DNA of 64,000 nt from Cognatilysobacter terrigena (GCF_004361065.1 NZ_SELT01000002.1:62001-126000); one strand, 5' to 3'. Shown: positions 39,919 through 51,378, counted from the first letter of the stretch. Translations and numbers: made by a program. The notes: generated by a model not told the origin, from the sequence alone.

Positions 39919-40323
39919 ATGGCCGCATCCACCTACGCTCCCCGCCACCGCGATGGCGCGATGGCCGACATGAACGTGACGCCGCTGGTCGACGTGATGC
40001 TCGTGATGCTGGTGATCTTCATGATCACGGCGCCGGCCCTGACGCGGACGTTGCCGATGAACCTCCCGAACAGCGTCGACACGCGGCCTCCGTCGCCGCC
40101 CCCGCGCGCCGACCTGCGGGTGGACGCCTCCGGCAACTACACGCTGGACGGCCGCGTGCTCGACGCGAAGTCGCTGCGTGCAGCGTTCGACAGCATTGCC
40201 AAGGTCGCCCCCGACACCGTCGTCCACGTCAGCGCCGCCGCGGACAGCGAGTACCAGGGGTTCGCGACCGCACTGTCCGCCGCGCAGGACAGCGGGCTCG
40301 CGAACGTCGCCCTCGACGACTGA
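39919..40323 (+). CDS. ExbD/TolR family protein, solitary
   Basis: A 134-residue inner-membrane protein with one transmembrane helix (residues 21-41, VTPLVDVMLVMLVIFMITAPA) holding the conserved essential D25, then a Pro-rich linker (TRPPSPPPRAD) and a periplasmic domain. ExbD/TolR works with ExbB/TolQ to use the proton motive force, energising TonB or Tol. No exbB, tonB or tolQ lies nearby, so the partner must be elsewhere. GGAGG precedes the ATG at 39919. Confidence 0.93.
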   Translation: MAASTYAPRHRDGAMADMNVTPLVDVMLVMLVIFMITAPALTRTLPMNLPNSVDTRPPSPPPRADLRVDASGNYTLDGRVLDAKSLRAAFDSIAKVAPDTVVHVSAAADSEYQGFATALSAAQDSGLANVALDD

Positions 40324-40450
40324 TCCGGCCCGCGCGGCCCTGACTCAACCGTTCAGCGATTTGACGCGCGCTTAACCCCGGCATGGTCCCATTGACGCTG
40401 TCCTTGGGACCGTGCCGCGGTCCCGTCGTTTTTCGGGGCCATATCGTTCC

Positions 40451-41940
40451 ATGTCATCAAATGACCACGTCGATCCGGCGCAGCTGCGCACGGGCATCGC
40501 AGGGCTCGACACCATTCTCGTCGGCGGGTTCACCCCCGACCGCCTCTATCTGATCGAAGGCGCACCCGGCGCCGGCAAAACCACACTCGCGCTGCAGTTC
40601 CTGCTCGAAGGCGTCAAGCAGGGCGAGCCGGTGCTCTACGTCACGTTGTCGGAAACGGAGCAGGAGCTGCGCGAGATCGCGGCGTCGCACGGGTGGTCGC
40701 TCGACGGCGTGCACGTGCACGAGCTCGCGCCGCAGCACGACACGCTCGATCCCGATTCGCACTACACGATGGTCCATCCCTCCGAGGTGGAACTCGGCGA
40801 CACGACCAAGCGGATCCTCGATACCGTCCAGGCCTTGCGTCCGCGACGCATGGTGTTCGACTCGCTGGCCGAGCTTCGCCTGCTGGCGGGTTCGCCGCTG
40901 CGCTATCGACGCCAGGTGCTCGCGCTCAAGCAGTACTTCGTGGGCCAGCACTGCACCGTGCTGCTCCTGGACGACTGCGCCCTGGCCGAACACGGCCTGC
41001 ACGTGCACACGCTCGTGCACGGCATTGTTTCGCTCGCGCAACTGCATCCGGAATACGGCGGCGATCGCCGGCGCCTGCGCGTCAGCAAGTTCCGTGGCCG
41101 CCGCTTCATCAGCGGCTACCACGACTACCAGATCATCACCGGCGGGCTGCAGGTGTATCCGCGGCTCGTGGCCGCGACCTACCGGCGAGACATCGACCAG
41201 ACGCCGGTGTCGACCCGCTCGGCCGAACTCGACATGCTGCTCGGCGACGGCCTGCATCGCGGCACCAGCACGTTGCTCATCGGCGCAGCCGGCACGGGCA
41301 AGTCGACGCTCGCGACCACCTGCTGCATCGCTGCCGCCGAGCGCGGCGAGCGCGCCGCGATCTTCACCTTCGACGAAACGGTGAAGTCGCTGATCACGCG
41401 CTCGCGCGGCATCGGGTTGCCCGTCGACCGTTTTATGGAGTCCGGCGACATCCTCGTCGAGTCCATCGACCCGGCCGAGCTGTCGCCCGGCGAATTCGCG
41501 CATCGCATCCGTCATGCGGTGGAGCGCGAAGGCATCCGGACCGTCGTCATCGACAGCCTCAACGGCTACCTCAGTGCGATGCCGGAAGAGCGCTTCGTGC
41601 TGGTGCAGTTGCATGAGCTGCTCGCGTTCCTCGCGCATCACGGCGTGGTGACGTTGCTGATCAGCGCCCAGCAGGGCCTGATCGGCCAGATGCAGAACGC
41701 GATCGACGTGAGCTACCTCGCCGACTCGGTCGTTCTGCTGCGCTACTTCGAATTCGAGGGCGAGGTCCGCCAGGCGATTTCGGTGCTCAAGAAGCGCACC
41801 GGCGGCCACGAACGCACGATCCGCCCCATGACGATCAGCGCAACCGGCGTCTCCATCGGCGAGCCGCTGCGACAGTTCCGCGGCGTGCTGACGGGCGTGC
41901 CCTACGATCGGGATAGCGGGCCGGCGCGGTCGGAGCCGCG

Positions 41941-41944
<4 letters not shown>
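40451..41944 (+). CDS. KaiC-like/RadA-like double ATPase
   Basis: A 497-residue protein with two KaiC-type ATPase domains: Walker A GAPGAGKT at 37-44 with ETEQ after VTLS (E68), and GAAGTGKST at 278-286 with FTFDETVKSL. Both lie in RAD55/RecA-like folds; the first is followed by a VFDSLAELRLL Walker B-like strand, the second by VVIDSLNGYLS. This is the KaiC-like type found in non-cyanobacteria, where no KaiA or KaiB exists. The gene overlaps the downstream hybrid histidine kinase by four bases (ATGA), implying one signalling unit. Output is unknown. Confidence 0.92.
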
Positions 41945-43569
<1,625 letters not shown>

Positions 43570-43824
43570 TCAGCCGGCGGCTTTCGCGTCGCGCAATGCG
43601 GCGCCGACCGCTTCGCGCACGACGTCGACCACATTGCGGGCCGCGCCGTCGACGTCGGGCAGGTTGCCGAGCATGTCTTCGAACAGCCGCACGCGATCGA
43701 TGTTCGTCTGCTTGGATACCGCGTCCGTCGCGGCGAGGATCGCCACCGCGACACCGACCGACATCTCGCCCAGCGCCTGTCCCACCGCCTGCGCGACCGC
43801 GCTGGCCAGCTCGTTCTGCTCCAT
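43570..43824 (-). CDS. Small protein of unknown function
   Basis: An 84-residue helical protein rich in Ala and Val, with GGGGAGA before the ATG at 43824. The repeated AVAQAVGQALGEMSVGVAVAILAATDAVSKQTN run could be one membrane-associated helix, and the rest (RVRLFEDMLGNLPDVDGAARNVVDVVREAVGAALRDA) looks amphipathic. No family recognised. Its stop abuts the stop of the hybrid kinase gene on the other strand. Confidence 0.65.
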   Translation of the reverse strand: MEQNELASAVAQAVGQALGEMSVGVAVAILAATDAVSKQTNIDRVRLFEDMLGNLPDVDGAARNVVDVVREAVGAALRDAKAAG

Positions 43825-43929
43825 CGTCGTCTCCCCGCGGACCATCCGCGTCAAGCGGTCATACACGACCGCGGCGCGAGCGCCCGTGACGGGGCGTCGC
43901 GCCGCGATGGCATTCGGCGGTGGAAGCGA

Positions 43930-44229
43930 TCAGCCGCCGCTGGAATCGGCGAGCGTGGCCTTTGCCGCCGCATGCGGCGGAGCCGGGAGCGTCGGTGCGG
44001 ATGCGCTCGACGTCGCGGCGGTCGGCTTGTGCGCGGCTGCGGCCTGGTCCTGCGCCGCGCGCGTGAGTTCGGCGATCACCGCACCGAACGCGCTCTTGGG
44101 CTTGGCTTTTGCGGGCGTCACTGCGGCGGTGGACGCCGCCGTTGCCGACGTGCCGACCGGTGCGGACTGGGCGAAAACACAGGTGGGCACGGCAAGCGCC
44201 ATGAGAGCGAAGGGCAGGAAGCGGCGCAT
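43930..44229 (-). CDS. Small secreted Ala-rich protein
   Basis: A 99-residue exported protein: signal peptide MRRFLPFALMALAVPTCVFAQ, then an Ala/Thr/Ser/Pro-rich mature chain with AKAKPKSAFGAVIAELTRAAQDQAAAAHKP in the middle. It has low complexity and no recognisable domain. It lies on the minus strand 207 bases downstream of the M13 gene, behind that gene's terminator. Confidence 0.6.
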   Translation of the reverse strand: MRRFLPFALMALAVPTCVFAQSAPVGTSATAASTAAVTPAKAKPKSAFGAVIAELTRAAQDQAAAAHKPTAATSSASAPTLPAPPHAAAKATLADSSGG

Positions 44230-44382
44230 GGCAGACCTCGGTACGGCGGCGGTTTCGACGGACGCAAGCGTAGGCAGCGAGCTGTTGCGCGATCCGTGAA
44301 ATGCAACGTTGCATCGCGCGCTTTCAGCGCGGCCGTATCGGAAGCGCTCAGCGACGTGCACGTGCGGTGAGCGTCCAACGAA

Positions 44383-44408
44383 AAACGCCCGGCTTTCGCC
44401 GGGCGTTT
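44383..44408 (-). terminator. Rho-independent terminator after the M13 gene
   Basis: On the minus strand AAACGCCCGGC-GAAA-GCCGGGCGTTT is followed by TTCGTT, an 11-bp stem with a GAAA loop and a short U-run. It lies 29 bases after the stop codon at 44437. Confidence 0.88.
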
Positions 44409-44436
44409 CGATATCGCTACTGCTACTGCGTCGTGA

Positions 44437-46551
44437 TCACCACACCTTGACCCGCTTGTCGGGCGCCAGGTACAGCGCCTGGCCGGGCTTGATGTCGAAC
44501 GCCGTGTACCAGGCATCGACGTTGCGCACCGTCTGCGCGCGATAACGGCCCGGCGAATGCACGTCGGTCTTGACTGCGTTGCGCAGCGCCTCGTCGCGGT
44601 ACTTGCCACGCCAGGCCTGCGCGAAGCCGAGGAAAAAGCGCTGGTCGGGGGTGAAGCCTTCGAGGTTCTGCGGCGTCTTGCCCTGCTGCGAGAGGTGGTA
44701 CGCGTCGAGCGCGGTCGACAGGCCGGCGACGTCGGCGATGTTCTCGCCGAGGTTGAGCTTGCCGTTGATGGCGAGATCCGGGAACGGCTTGTACGTGCTG
44801 AATTGCGCGGCCAGCGCCTCGCCCGCGGCGTTGAACTGCTTGAAGTCCGCCGGCGTCCACCAGTTGTGCAGCTTGCCCTGCGCATCGAACAGCGCGCCGG
44901 AGTTGTCGAACGAGTGGCTGATCTCGTGGCCGATGACCGAACCGATCGCGCCGTAGTTCACCGCGTCGTCGGCGTTCGGGTCGAAGAACGGCGGCTGCAG
45001 GATCGCCGCCGGGAAGATCAGGCGGTTCTCCAGCGGGATGTTCACCGCGTTGATCGTCTGCGGCGTCATGTACCACTCGTCGTGCTTCACCGGTCCGCCG
45101 AGCTTGGCGAGCTGGCGCTGGTATTCGGCCATCTCCGCGCGTTCCGCGTTGCCGAGCGCGTCGTCCGGCTTGATCTCCAGCGCGCTGTAGTCGCGCCAGG
45201 TGTCGGGATAGGCGACGGCGACCTGCAGACCGTCGACCTTCGCCTTCGCGGCGGCCTTGGTCTCCGGGCTCATCCACGTGAGTGCGTCGATGCGCTTGCC
45301 GAACGCGGCGATGATGTTCTTCACCATCTCCTCGGCGCGCGCCTTGGTCTTCGGATCGACGTAGCGCTTCACGTATTCGTGGCCGACGGCCTCGCCGAGC
45401 ACGTTGCTCGTCGCCGACACCGCGCGCTTCCAGCGATCACGCTGCTGCGGCGTGCCGTTGAGCGTGTGGCCGTAGAACGCGAACTGCTCGTCGGCGAACG
45501 CCTTCGGCAGCAGGCCGCCGGCGCGATCGAGCGCATGGAACGTCAGGTAATCCTTCCAGGTATCGAGCGGTTCGCTGACGGCGAGCTTGGAGATGCCGGT
45601 GACGGCTTCGGGCTGCCACACCACGAAGTCCTTCTGCGAACCGAGCTTCGCCGCGCCCATGAAGGTCGCCCAGTCGAGGCCCGGCGCCTTCTTCGCGAAG
45701 TCCTCCTGCGTCCACACGTTCTTCGAACCGCGGTCGACGTCGTTGGTCTGCTCCTGCGTGGCGTGCACCTTCGCGATGGCGGTTTCCAGCGCGACGATGC
45801 GCGCGGCCTTCGCCGCGGCATCGGCGATGCCGGCGAGTTCGAGCACCTTCTGCACGTGCGCCTGGTAGGCGGTCTTGATGGCCGCGCTGCTGGCGTCGAG
45901 GTAGTAGCTGCGATCCGGCAGGCCCAGGCCGCCCTGCACGAAGTACGGGATGTTGCGCGTCGGGTCGTGGATGTCCTGCGTGATCCACACGCCGAACGGG
46001 CGATCGGTGTAGTAGTCGGTGTTGTTGAGCAGGTCGACGTCCGCACGCAGCTGGGCGCCGAACTCGTTGGACAGCGACTTGACGTCGGTGATCGCGTTGA
46101 TCGCGTCGAGCGTCGGCTTCAGCGGCGCCGTGCCCTTCGCCTCGATGCCCGCTTCGTCCATGTACGCGGTGTAGTAGTCGCCGATGCGGCGCAGGTCGCC
46201 GCTCGCGTTCTTGTCCTTGGCCGCGCCCTCGATGAGGTCGCGCACCTGCTTTTCGGTGTCGAGCGAGATGCGGGTGAAGCTGTTGAAGCTCGAGCGGTCG
46301 GCCGGGATCTCGGTGGTCTTGGTCCAGTTGCCGTTGGCGTACTGGTAGAAGTCGTCGCCCGGCGCGACCGAACGATCCATGCCGGCGGTATCGAAGCCGA
46401 ACGTGCCGAGCACGGGCTTCGTGGCGGCGGGCGCGGCCTTGGGCGCGGCGGCTTCGGGCTGCGGCGTGGGCTGGCGGTTGCAGGCCGCGAGGCCCGCGAC
46501 CAGCGCGGCGGAAACGGTGACGGCAAGCAGGCGGCGGGGCAGCGGTCGCAT
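44437..46551 (-). CDS. M13 family zinc metallopeptidase (PepO/neprilysin-like), lipoprotein
   Basis: A 704-residue secreted protease. The signal ends in the lipobox LAAC (C24), so it is probably membrane-anchored outside the cytoplasm. The zinc motif is GHEISH at residues 541-546 (H542, E543, H546), followed by NSGALFDAQGKLHNWW and the third ligand in ENIADVAGLSTALDAYH. The family usually has about 650-700 residues, so this is complete. Substrates are small peptides. It precedes a terminator at 44383. Confidence 0.95.
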   Translation of the reverse strand: MRPLPRRLLAVTVSAALVAGLAACNRQPTPQPEAAAPKAAPAATKPVLGTFGFDTAGMDRSVAPGDDFYQYANGNWTKTTEIPADRSSFNSFTRISLDTEKQVRDLIEGAAKDKNASGDLRRIGDYYTAYMDEAGIEAKGTAPLKPTLDAINAITDVKSLSNEFGAQLRADVDLLNNTDYYTDRPFGVWITQDIHDPTRNIPYFVQGGLGLPDRSYYLDASSAAIKTAYQAHVQKVLELAGIADAAAKAARIVALETAIAKVHATQEQTNDVDRGSKNVWTQEDFAKKAPGLDWATFMGAAKLGSQKDFVVWQPEAVTGISKLAVSEPLDTWKDYLTFHALDRAGGLLPKAFADEQFAFYGHTLNGTPQQRDRWKRAVSATSNVLGEAVGHEYVKRYVDPKTKARAEEMVKNIIAAFGKRIDALTWMSPETKAAAKAKVDGLQVAVAYPDTWRDYSALEIKPDDALGNAERAEMAEYQRQLAKLGGPVKHDEWYMTPQTINAVNIPLENRLIFPAAILQPPFFDPNADDAVNYGAIGSVIGHEISHSFDNSGALFDAQGKLHNWWTPADFKQFNAAGEALAAQFSTYKPFPDLAINGKLNLGENIADVAGLSTALDAYHLSQQGKTPQNLEGFTPDQRFFLGFAQAWRGKYRDEALRNAVKTDVHSPGRYRAQTVRNVDAWYTAFDIKPGQALYLAPDKRVKVW

Positions 46552-46618
46552 GGCGGTGTCCGTGTGGGGAAACCGCCGAGCCTACTCGCTTGCCGCCGCC
46601 GGCTGCGTGTACCGGAAG

Positions 46619-47044
46619 TCAGCGCTCGCTGATGATGAAACTGCCGAACGACACGCCGAGTTCGACGCCCTGGCCGACGCCCGACAGCGCGAGCGAGATC
46701 GGCCCCTTCGTCACCACCTGCGCCTTGCCGGCCTTGCCCGCAGCCGCGTTCGCCTCGCCCGTGGCGTAACCGCCGAGCACGTCGCGGATGTTGTGCACGC
46801 CGGCGAACTTGCCCTTGCCGGTGACCTTGGACTTGCCGACGGTCAGGCCGCCGCCCTTGGCTTCGATCTTCACGGGCAGCGACTTGCCGTTGCTGCACGA
46901 CACGGTGCCGGTGCCTTCGGAGTGCTTGTAGAACGCGCTCCAGCCCGTCATCGAGAAGGTGAGCGTGCACGAGAGATCGGCCGCGGAGGCCGGTAACGCG
47001 GCGAGCGAGAGCGCGGCGGCGACGAGCAGGGAACGGGTGTTCAT
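46619..47044 (-). CDS. Exported protein of unknown function
   Basis: A 141-residue exported protein with a signal peptide (MNTRSLLVAAALSLAALPASAA) and a beta-rich mature chain with two cysteines (DLSCTLTFSM, GTVSCSNGKSL). It repeats SxxGxGxGxx-like glycine patterns (KVTGKGKFAGVHNIRDVLGGYATGEANAAAG) and ends LSGVGQGVELGVSFGSFIISER, which looks like a strand of a small barrel. A relation to EipA/YSC84-type proteins is possible but unproven. ATG at 47044 begins the signal peptide. Divergent from the M61 gene. Confidence 0.7.
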   Translation of the reverse strand: MNTRSLLVAAALSLAALPASAADLSCTLTFSMTGWSAFYKHSEGTGTVSCSNGKSLPVKIEAKGGGLTVGKSKVTGKGKFAGVHNIRDVLGGYATGEANAAAGKAGKAQVVTKGPISLALSGVGQGVELGVSFGSFIISER

Positions 47045-47218
47045 AGGTCGAAGCTCCGTGGAAGGGGCGGCAGTATTGCGCGCGCGGTGTCGAGAACGGT
47101 TCAGTTCGTGCTGCACTGCACGATGTGACGCACTGCCGATCGTTGCGCATGGCACACGCTACGCAGCCGCTTGCCCACGTACGATCCGGCGATTTCCCCG
47201 TCATCGGATACGCATCGA

Positions 47219-49135
47219 ATGTCCCGACCCGCCCGTCGCCTGCTTCCGCTGCTCTGCGCCGCTGCACTCGCCGCATCGCCCGTCTTCGCCCAGACCATTC
47301 CGCTGACCAGCGCGCAGGTGCCGGTGCCTGTCGATACCGCGTATCCCGGCACCGTGTCCGTGTTCGTCGACGCCACCGACCTCGCACGTCGCATCGTGCG
47401 GGTGCGCGAAGAGATTCCGGCGCAGACCGGACGTCTCACGCTGCTCTATCCGCAGTGGCTGCCGGGCAACCACAGCCCGTCGGGTCCGCTCGACAAGATC
47501 GCCGGCCTCGCGTTCACCGCGAACGGCCAGAAGCTCGCGTGGACGCGTGATCCGCTCAACGTCTACGCATTCCATATCGACGTGCCGCAGGGCGCGACGT
47601 CGGTGACGGCCGAATACCAGTACCTGACGCCGACGGACCCGGCGCAGGGCCGCATCGTGATGACGCCGAACATGATGAACCTGCAGTGGAACGCGCTCGT
47701 GCTGTATCCCGCGGGTCATTACGCGAGCCGCATCGACACGTCGGCGAGCGTGAAGTATCCGACCGGCTTCACCGCGGCCACGGCGCTCGACGTCGCGAGC
47801 ACGAATGGCGATACCGTGGTGTATCGCAACGTGTCGCTGGACATACTCATCGACTCGCCGATCTACGCGGGCCGCTACGGCAAGGTCATCGACCTCGCGC
47901 CGGGCGCGAAGGTGCCGGTGCGCCTCAACGTGTTCGCCGATGCGCCGAAGTACCTCGAAGCCAAGCCCGAGCAGATCGACGCGCATCGTCGCCTCTACCA
48001 GCAGGCGATGAAGCTCTACGGTGCGCAGCACTACGACCACTACGACTTCCTGTTCTCGCTGTCCGACCAGCTCAGCGGCAACGGCTTGGAACACCAGCGT
48101 TCGAGCGAGGACGGCGAGGACACCGGCTACTTCACCGACTACGACCCGAAGGCGGGCTTCAGCGACCTGCTCGCGCACGAGTACACGCACTCGTGGGACG
48201 GCAAGTACCGGCGCCCGGCCGACCTGTGGACGCCGAACTACAACGTGCCGATGCAGGACTCGCTGCTGTGGGTCTATGAAGGGCAGACGCAGTACTGGGG
48301 CAACGTGCTGACGGGTCGCTCGGGCATGCGCAGCAAGCAGGCTGCGTTCGATGCGCTCGCGCTCACTGCGGCGACGTACGCGGACAACCGTCCGGGCCTG
48401 GCGTGGCGCGCGGTGCAGGACACGACGAACGATCCGATCATCGCGCAGCGTCGTCCGAAGTCGTATCGCAGCTATCAGCTGTCCGAGGACTACTACTCCG
48501 CCGGCCAGATGATCTGGCTCGAAGCCGACGCGCGCATCCGCAGCAAGACCAACGGCAAGAAGTCGCTCGACGATTTCGCGCGCGCGTTCTTCGGCGTGAA
48601 CGACGGCGAGTGGAAGGTGCAGAACACCTACACCTTCGACGACGTGGTGAAGACGCTCGACGGCGTGGTGCACGACGACTGGGCGACGTTCCTGCGCGAC
48701 CGCCTCGACGGCAAGGTGCCGCTCACCGGCGGCCTCGCGGCGGCCGGCTGGCAGCTCGTCTACAAGGACGAACCCAACGGCGTCGCCAAGGCCGCGGCTA
48801 AGGGCGGCGGCGCGGACTTCGTGTATTCGCTGGGCCTGTCGATCGGCAAGGACGGCAAGGTGTCCGACGTGCGCTGGGACAGCCCGGCGTTCAACGCCGG
48901 CATCGGCAGCGGCATGACGATCGTGGCGGTGAACGACCGCGAGTACAGCAAGGACGCGCTGAGCGACGCCGTCAAGGCGGCGAAGGACGACAAGGCGCCG
49001 ATCCGCCTGATGGTGAAGTCGTTCGATCGCTTCCAGACGATCCCGGTCGACTACCACGGCGGCCTGCGCTATCCGCACCTGGAGCGCATCGCCGGCAAGC
49101 CGGACTACCTTACGTCGATCTACGCACCGCGCTGA
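47219..49135 (+). CDS. M61 family metallopeptidase (glycyl aminopeptidase-like), secreted
   Basis: A 638-residue enzyme with a signal peptide (residues 1-24). The zinc motif HEYTH at residues 320-324 in LLAHEYTHSWDGKYRRP is followed by PRPADLWTPN-type residues and a PDZ-like C-terminal domain (GLSIGKDGKVSDVRWDSPAFNAGIGSGMTIVAVNDREY). M61 enzymes remove N-terminal Gly or Ala and tolerate D-residues. Full family length. Divergent from the unknown exported gene at 46619. Confidence 0.94.
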   Translation: MSRPARRLLPLLCAAALAASPVFAQTIPLTSAQVPVPVDTAYPGTVSVFVDATDLARRIVRVREEIPAQTGRLTLLYPQWLPGNHSPSGPLDKIAGLAFTANGQKLAWTRDPLNVYAFHIDVPQGATSVTAEYQYLTPTDPAQGRIVMTPNMMNLQWNALVLYPAGHYASRIDTSASVKYPTGFTAATALDVASTNGDTVVYRNVSLDILIDSPIYAGRYGKVIDLAPGAKVPVRLNVFADAPKYLEAKPEQIDAHRRLYQQAMKLYGAQHYDHYDFLFSLSDQLSGNGLEHQRSSEDGEDTGYFTDYDPKAGFSDLLAHEYTHSWDGKYRRPADLWTPNYNVPMQDSLLWVYEGQTQYWGNVLTGRSGMRSKQAAFDALALTAATYADNRPGLAWRAVQDTTNDPIIAQRRPKSYRSYQLSEDYYSAGQMIWLEADARIRSKTNGKKSLDDFARAFFGVNDGEWKVQNTYTFDDVVKTLDGVVHDDWATFLRDRLDGKVPLTGGLAAAGWQLVYKDEPNGVAKAAAKGGGADFVYSLGLSIGKDGKVSDVRWDSPAFNAGIGSGMTIVAVNDREYSKDALSDAVKAAKDDKAPIRLMVKSFDRFQTIPVDYHGGLRYPHLERIAGKPDYLTSIYAPR

Positions 49136-49147
49136 CGCGACACCCGG

Positions 49148-49171
49148 CCGCGTGCGGTGCGCCGCACGCGG
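49148..49171. terminator. Hairpin between convergent genes
   Basis: CCGCGTGCGG (49148-49157) and CCGCACGCGG (49162-49171) form a 10-bp perfect stem with a TGCG loop, ending at the base before the stop of the 49172 gene. No U-tract follows. Confidence 0.5.
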
Positions 49172-49525
49172 TCAGAGTTTCTGGATCGAATAGTCCGCAT
49201 CGCTGCAGGCGTCGACCGTACCGTCGTCGCCTGCACGGCCCACCACGCGCACCCGGTCGCCGACCTTGAGGTCGCCCGCCGTGTCGAGGCCGCGGCCCTT
49301 GCACAGGTTCCAACGCGCCGGCAGGGACACCCGCACGCTGCGCGTTCCGGCGTCGACCGTCAGCACGCCGCTGCCGTCGTACGCCCACGGCAAGGTATCG
49401 ATCGCGGTGACGCGGCCTTCGATCGCGTTCGATGCGGCGGCATCGACCGGCGCATGCGAACACGCGGCCAGCGTGAGGGCGGAAGCGGCGACTGCGAAAC
49501 GGACGGCGGAGGCGAGGCTCGACAT
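49172..49525 (-). CDS. Small lipoprotein with a SH3/OB-like domain
   Basis: A 117-residue lipoprotein: lipobox LAAC, cysteine at residue 22, AGGAG before the ATG at 49525. The mature chain is all-beta with a GRVTAIDTLPWAYDGSGVLTVDAGTRSVRVSLPARWNLC run and GDLKVGDRVRVVGRAGDDGTVDAC, a pattern like OB-fold or SH3-like beta barrels that bind small molecules or copper-like ions. Unknown function. It faces the formate-channel gene with a 104-base divergent gap. Confidence 0.72.
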   Translation of the reverse strand: MSSLASAVRFAVAASALTLAACSHAPVDAAASNAIEGRVTAIDTLPWAYDGSGVLTVDAGTRSVRVSLPARWNLCKGRGLDTAGDLKVGDRVRVVGRAGDDGTVDACSDADYSIQKL

Positions 49526-49615
49526 GGGGTTCTCCTGAGCGGACGACCTCAGCGTAACCCGTCGCGTGCGAACGGCGTCTGCAGGCGCTCTCGCCCGGGA
49601 TTCACATCGCGTTCG

Positions 49616-49621
49616 TAGCCT
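49616..49621 (+). promoter_or_regulatory. Probable -10 element directly before the channel ATG
   Basis: TAGCCT ends seven bases before the ATG at 49629, and no ribosome-binding site is present in the gap. An identical TAGCCT occurs six bases before the ATG at 63789. Confidence 0.45.
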
Positions 49622-49628
49622 GCGCCGC

Positions 49629-50492
49629 ATGCAGAGCGACGAATCGAAGCAGGGGGCGGCCGACGCCGAACATGGCGAACCCGCGTCGCAGCTGACCGAG
49701 CAGGAAGCGCGCGACGTCGAGGAAAAGCAGTCGCCCACCGCGCACGTGCTGCACGAAACCATTCGCCGCGAGGGCGACCGCGAGCTGGAACGCAGCGCGT
49801 CGGCGTTGCTGTGGTCGGCGATCGCGGCCGGGCTGTCGATGGGCTTTTCGCTGCTGACACCTGCGCTCATGCACGCGCGAATCGGCGACACACCGGTGAC
49901 GCCGCTTCTCGTCGCGTTCGGCTATTCGATCGGCTTCATGCTGGTCATCCTCGGCAAGCAGCAGCTGTTCACCGAGAACACGCTGACGCCGGTGCTCGTG
50001 GTGATGACCAAGCCGACGCTCGCGAACGTCGGCCGGCTGCTGCGGCTGTGGGGTCTGGTGTTCGCCGGCAACATGGTCGGCGTCGCGATATTCGCGTTCG
50101 CACTCGCACGCCTCGACATCACCGACGCGGAAACACAGACGGCGATGGTGCGCATGGGCGCGAAGCTGATGGGGCTGTCGACCGGCCAGATGTTCGTGCG
50201 CGGCATCTTTGCGGGCTGGCTGATCGCGATCCTCGTGTGGCTGCTGCCGGCGGCCGAGCACTCGAAGGTCGTGCTGATCGCGCTGGTGACGGGGCTGATC
50301 AGCTTCGCCGAGATGACGCACATCATCGCGGGCTCCGCGGAGACGCTCTACCTCGTGTTCGCGCACATCACGCCACTGGGCGATGTCGTCGTGCGCTTCA
50401 TGCTGCCGACGCTCGCGGGCAATGTCGTCGGCGGCAGCCTGATCTTCGCGCTGATCAGCCACGCGCAGGTGCGGAGCGATTCGCGGGAATAG
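49629..50492 (+). CDS. Formate/nitrite channel family protein (YfdC-like)
   Basis: A 287-residue pentameric-channel protein with six hydrophobic helices after a 55-residue charged N-terminal tail, which is a feature of the YfdC type. The LGKQQLFTENTLTPVLVVM segment is the conserved first discontinuous helix region and GNMVGVAIFAF the second; the usual FNT pore His is replaced by hydrophobic positions as in the YfdC subgroup (TENT). The transported substrate is not known. It has no ribosome site, with a -10 like element seven bases upstream. Confidence 0.9.
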   Translation: MQSDESKQGAADAEHGEPASQLTEQEARDVEEKQSPTAHVLHETIRREGDRELERSASALLWSAIAAGLSMGFSLLTPALMHARIGDTPVTPLLVAFGYSIGFMLVILGKQQLFTENTLTPVLVVMTKPTLANVGRLLRLWGLVFAGNMVGVAIFAFALARLDITDAETQTAMVRMGAKLMGLSTGQMFVRGIFAGWLIAILVWLLPAAEHSKVVLIALVTGLISFAEMTHIIAGSAETLYLVFAHITPLGDVVVRFMLPTLAGNVVGGSLIFALISHAQVRSDSRE

Positions 50493-50542
50493 GGCGCGAT
50501 CGTCCGGTCGACGGATTGTCCGTGCCGGCGCCGGCGCAAACG

Positions 50543-50974
50543 TCAGATCGCGAACAGCTGCCCGTCGATATCCGCGAACGCCTTGAACTCGACGGCATTC
50601 CCAGACGGATCGAGGAAGAACATCGTCGCCTGTTCGCCCGGTTGGCCGACGAAGCGGATGTGCGGCTCGATGACGAAGTCGATGCGCGCCGCGCGCAGGC
50701 GATCGGCCAGCGCCTGCCAGTCGTCCATCTCCAGCACGACGCCGAAATGCGGCACCGGCACGTCGTGGCCGTCGACCGCGTTATCGCCGGCGATGCGGGG
50801 CGCCATGCCGTCGACCTGATGGCAGACCAGCTGGTGGCCGTAGAGGTCGAAGTCGACCCAGCGCTCGGCGCTACGGCCTTCGCCGCAGCCGAGCACGCCC
50901 CCGTAGAACGCGCGCGCGGCGGTGACGTCGTGCACGGGAATCGCGAGATGGAACGGCGTCAGGCGACGGCTCAC
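50543..50974 (-). CDS. VOC family protein
   Basis: A 143-residue glyoxalase-fold protein. [23 protein letters not shown] is the typical first beta-alpha unit with its metal-ligand His, and [15 protein letters not shown] the last with the Glu ligand. Small VOC proteins act as glyoxalase, dioxygenase or antibiotic-binding proteins; the type here is unclear. The GTG start at 50974 overlaps the stop of the 50971 gene as GTGA, so the pair is translationally coupled. Confidence 0.9.
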   Translation of the reverse strand: MSRRLTPFHLAIPVHDVTAARAFYGGVLGCGEGRSAERWVDFDLYGHQLVCHQVDGMAPRIAGDNAVDGHDVPVPHFGVVLEMDDWQALADRLRAARIDFVIEPHIRFVGQPGEQATMFFLDPSGNAVEFKAFADIDGQLFAI

Positions 50975-51378
50975 ATCACCACCGACAGGTTGAAGCGCGC
51001 GCCATCGACGGCGCGCGGGCGCAGGAAATCCAGCACGCCCTGAAGCTCCTCGCGCACCGCGACACGCGCCTTCGCGTCGAGCGACGCATCGACATCGAGA
51101 GCGGCGTCGAGGCCTTCGAACAGAAGCAGCGCGCGATCGGCATCGCACCACACGCCGGATTCGAGCATCGCCGCGTTCGGATCGTCGTCCGGCAGCTCGA
51201 GTTCGCCGAAGTTGAAGCGCAGGTCGGTGGTGTCGATCATCGCGTCGAGCCGCGGCAGGCCGAGGCGATGCGCGAGCGCGTCCAGTGCATGGCGATGGCG
51301 GTAGAGCGCGAGGCGGTCCGACCCTTCGCAATCGAGTGCGGCGCCGCGTGCGACGTGCGCCCAGAACACCATGGCCAT
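50971..51378 (-). CDS. Small cytoplasmic protein of unknown function
   Basis: A 135-residue protein with GGAGG seven bases before the ATG at 51378. The body contains [53 protein letters not shown] and an acidic C-terminal half, with no membrane or signal segment. I do not recognise the family. It is cotranscribed with the VOC gene by a four-base overlap, so the two could act together on one metabolite. Confidence 0.8.
   Translation of the reverse strand: MAMVFWAHVARGAALDCEGSDRLALYRHRHALDALAHRLGLPRLDAMIDTTDLRFNFGELELPDDDPNAAMLESGVWCDADRALLLFEGLDAALDVDASLDAKARVAVREELQGVLDFLRPRAVDGARFNLSVVM

Noticed and set aside
44557-46632. A 691-codon plus-strand frame opposite the M13 peptidase
   Set aside because: Shadow of a complete M13 gene with HEISH; composition is Arg/Val/Ala-rich without domains.
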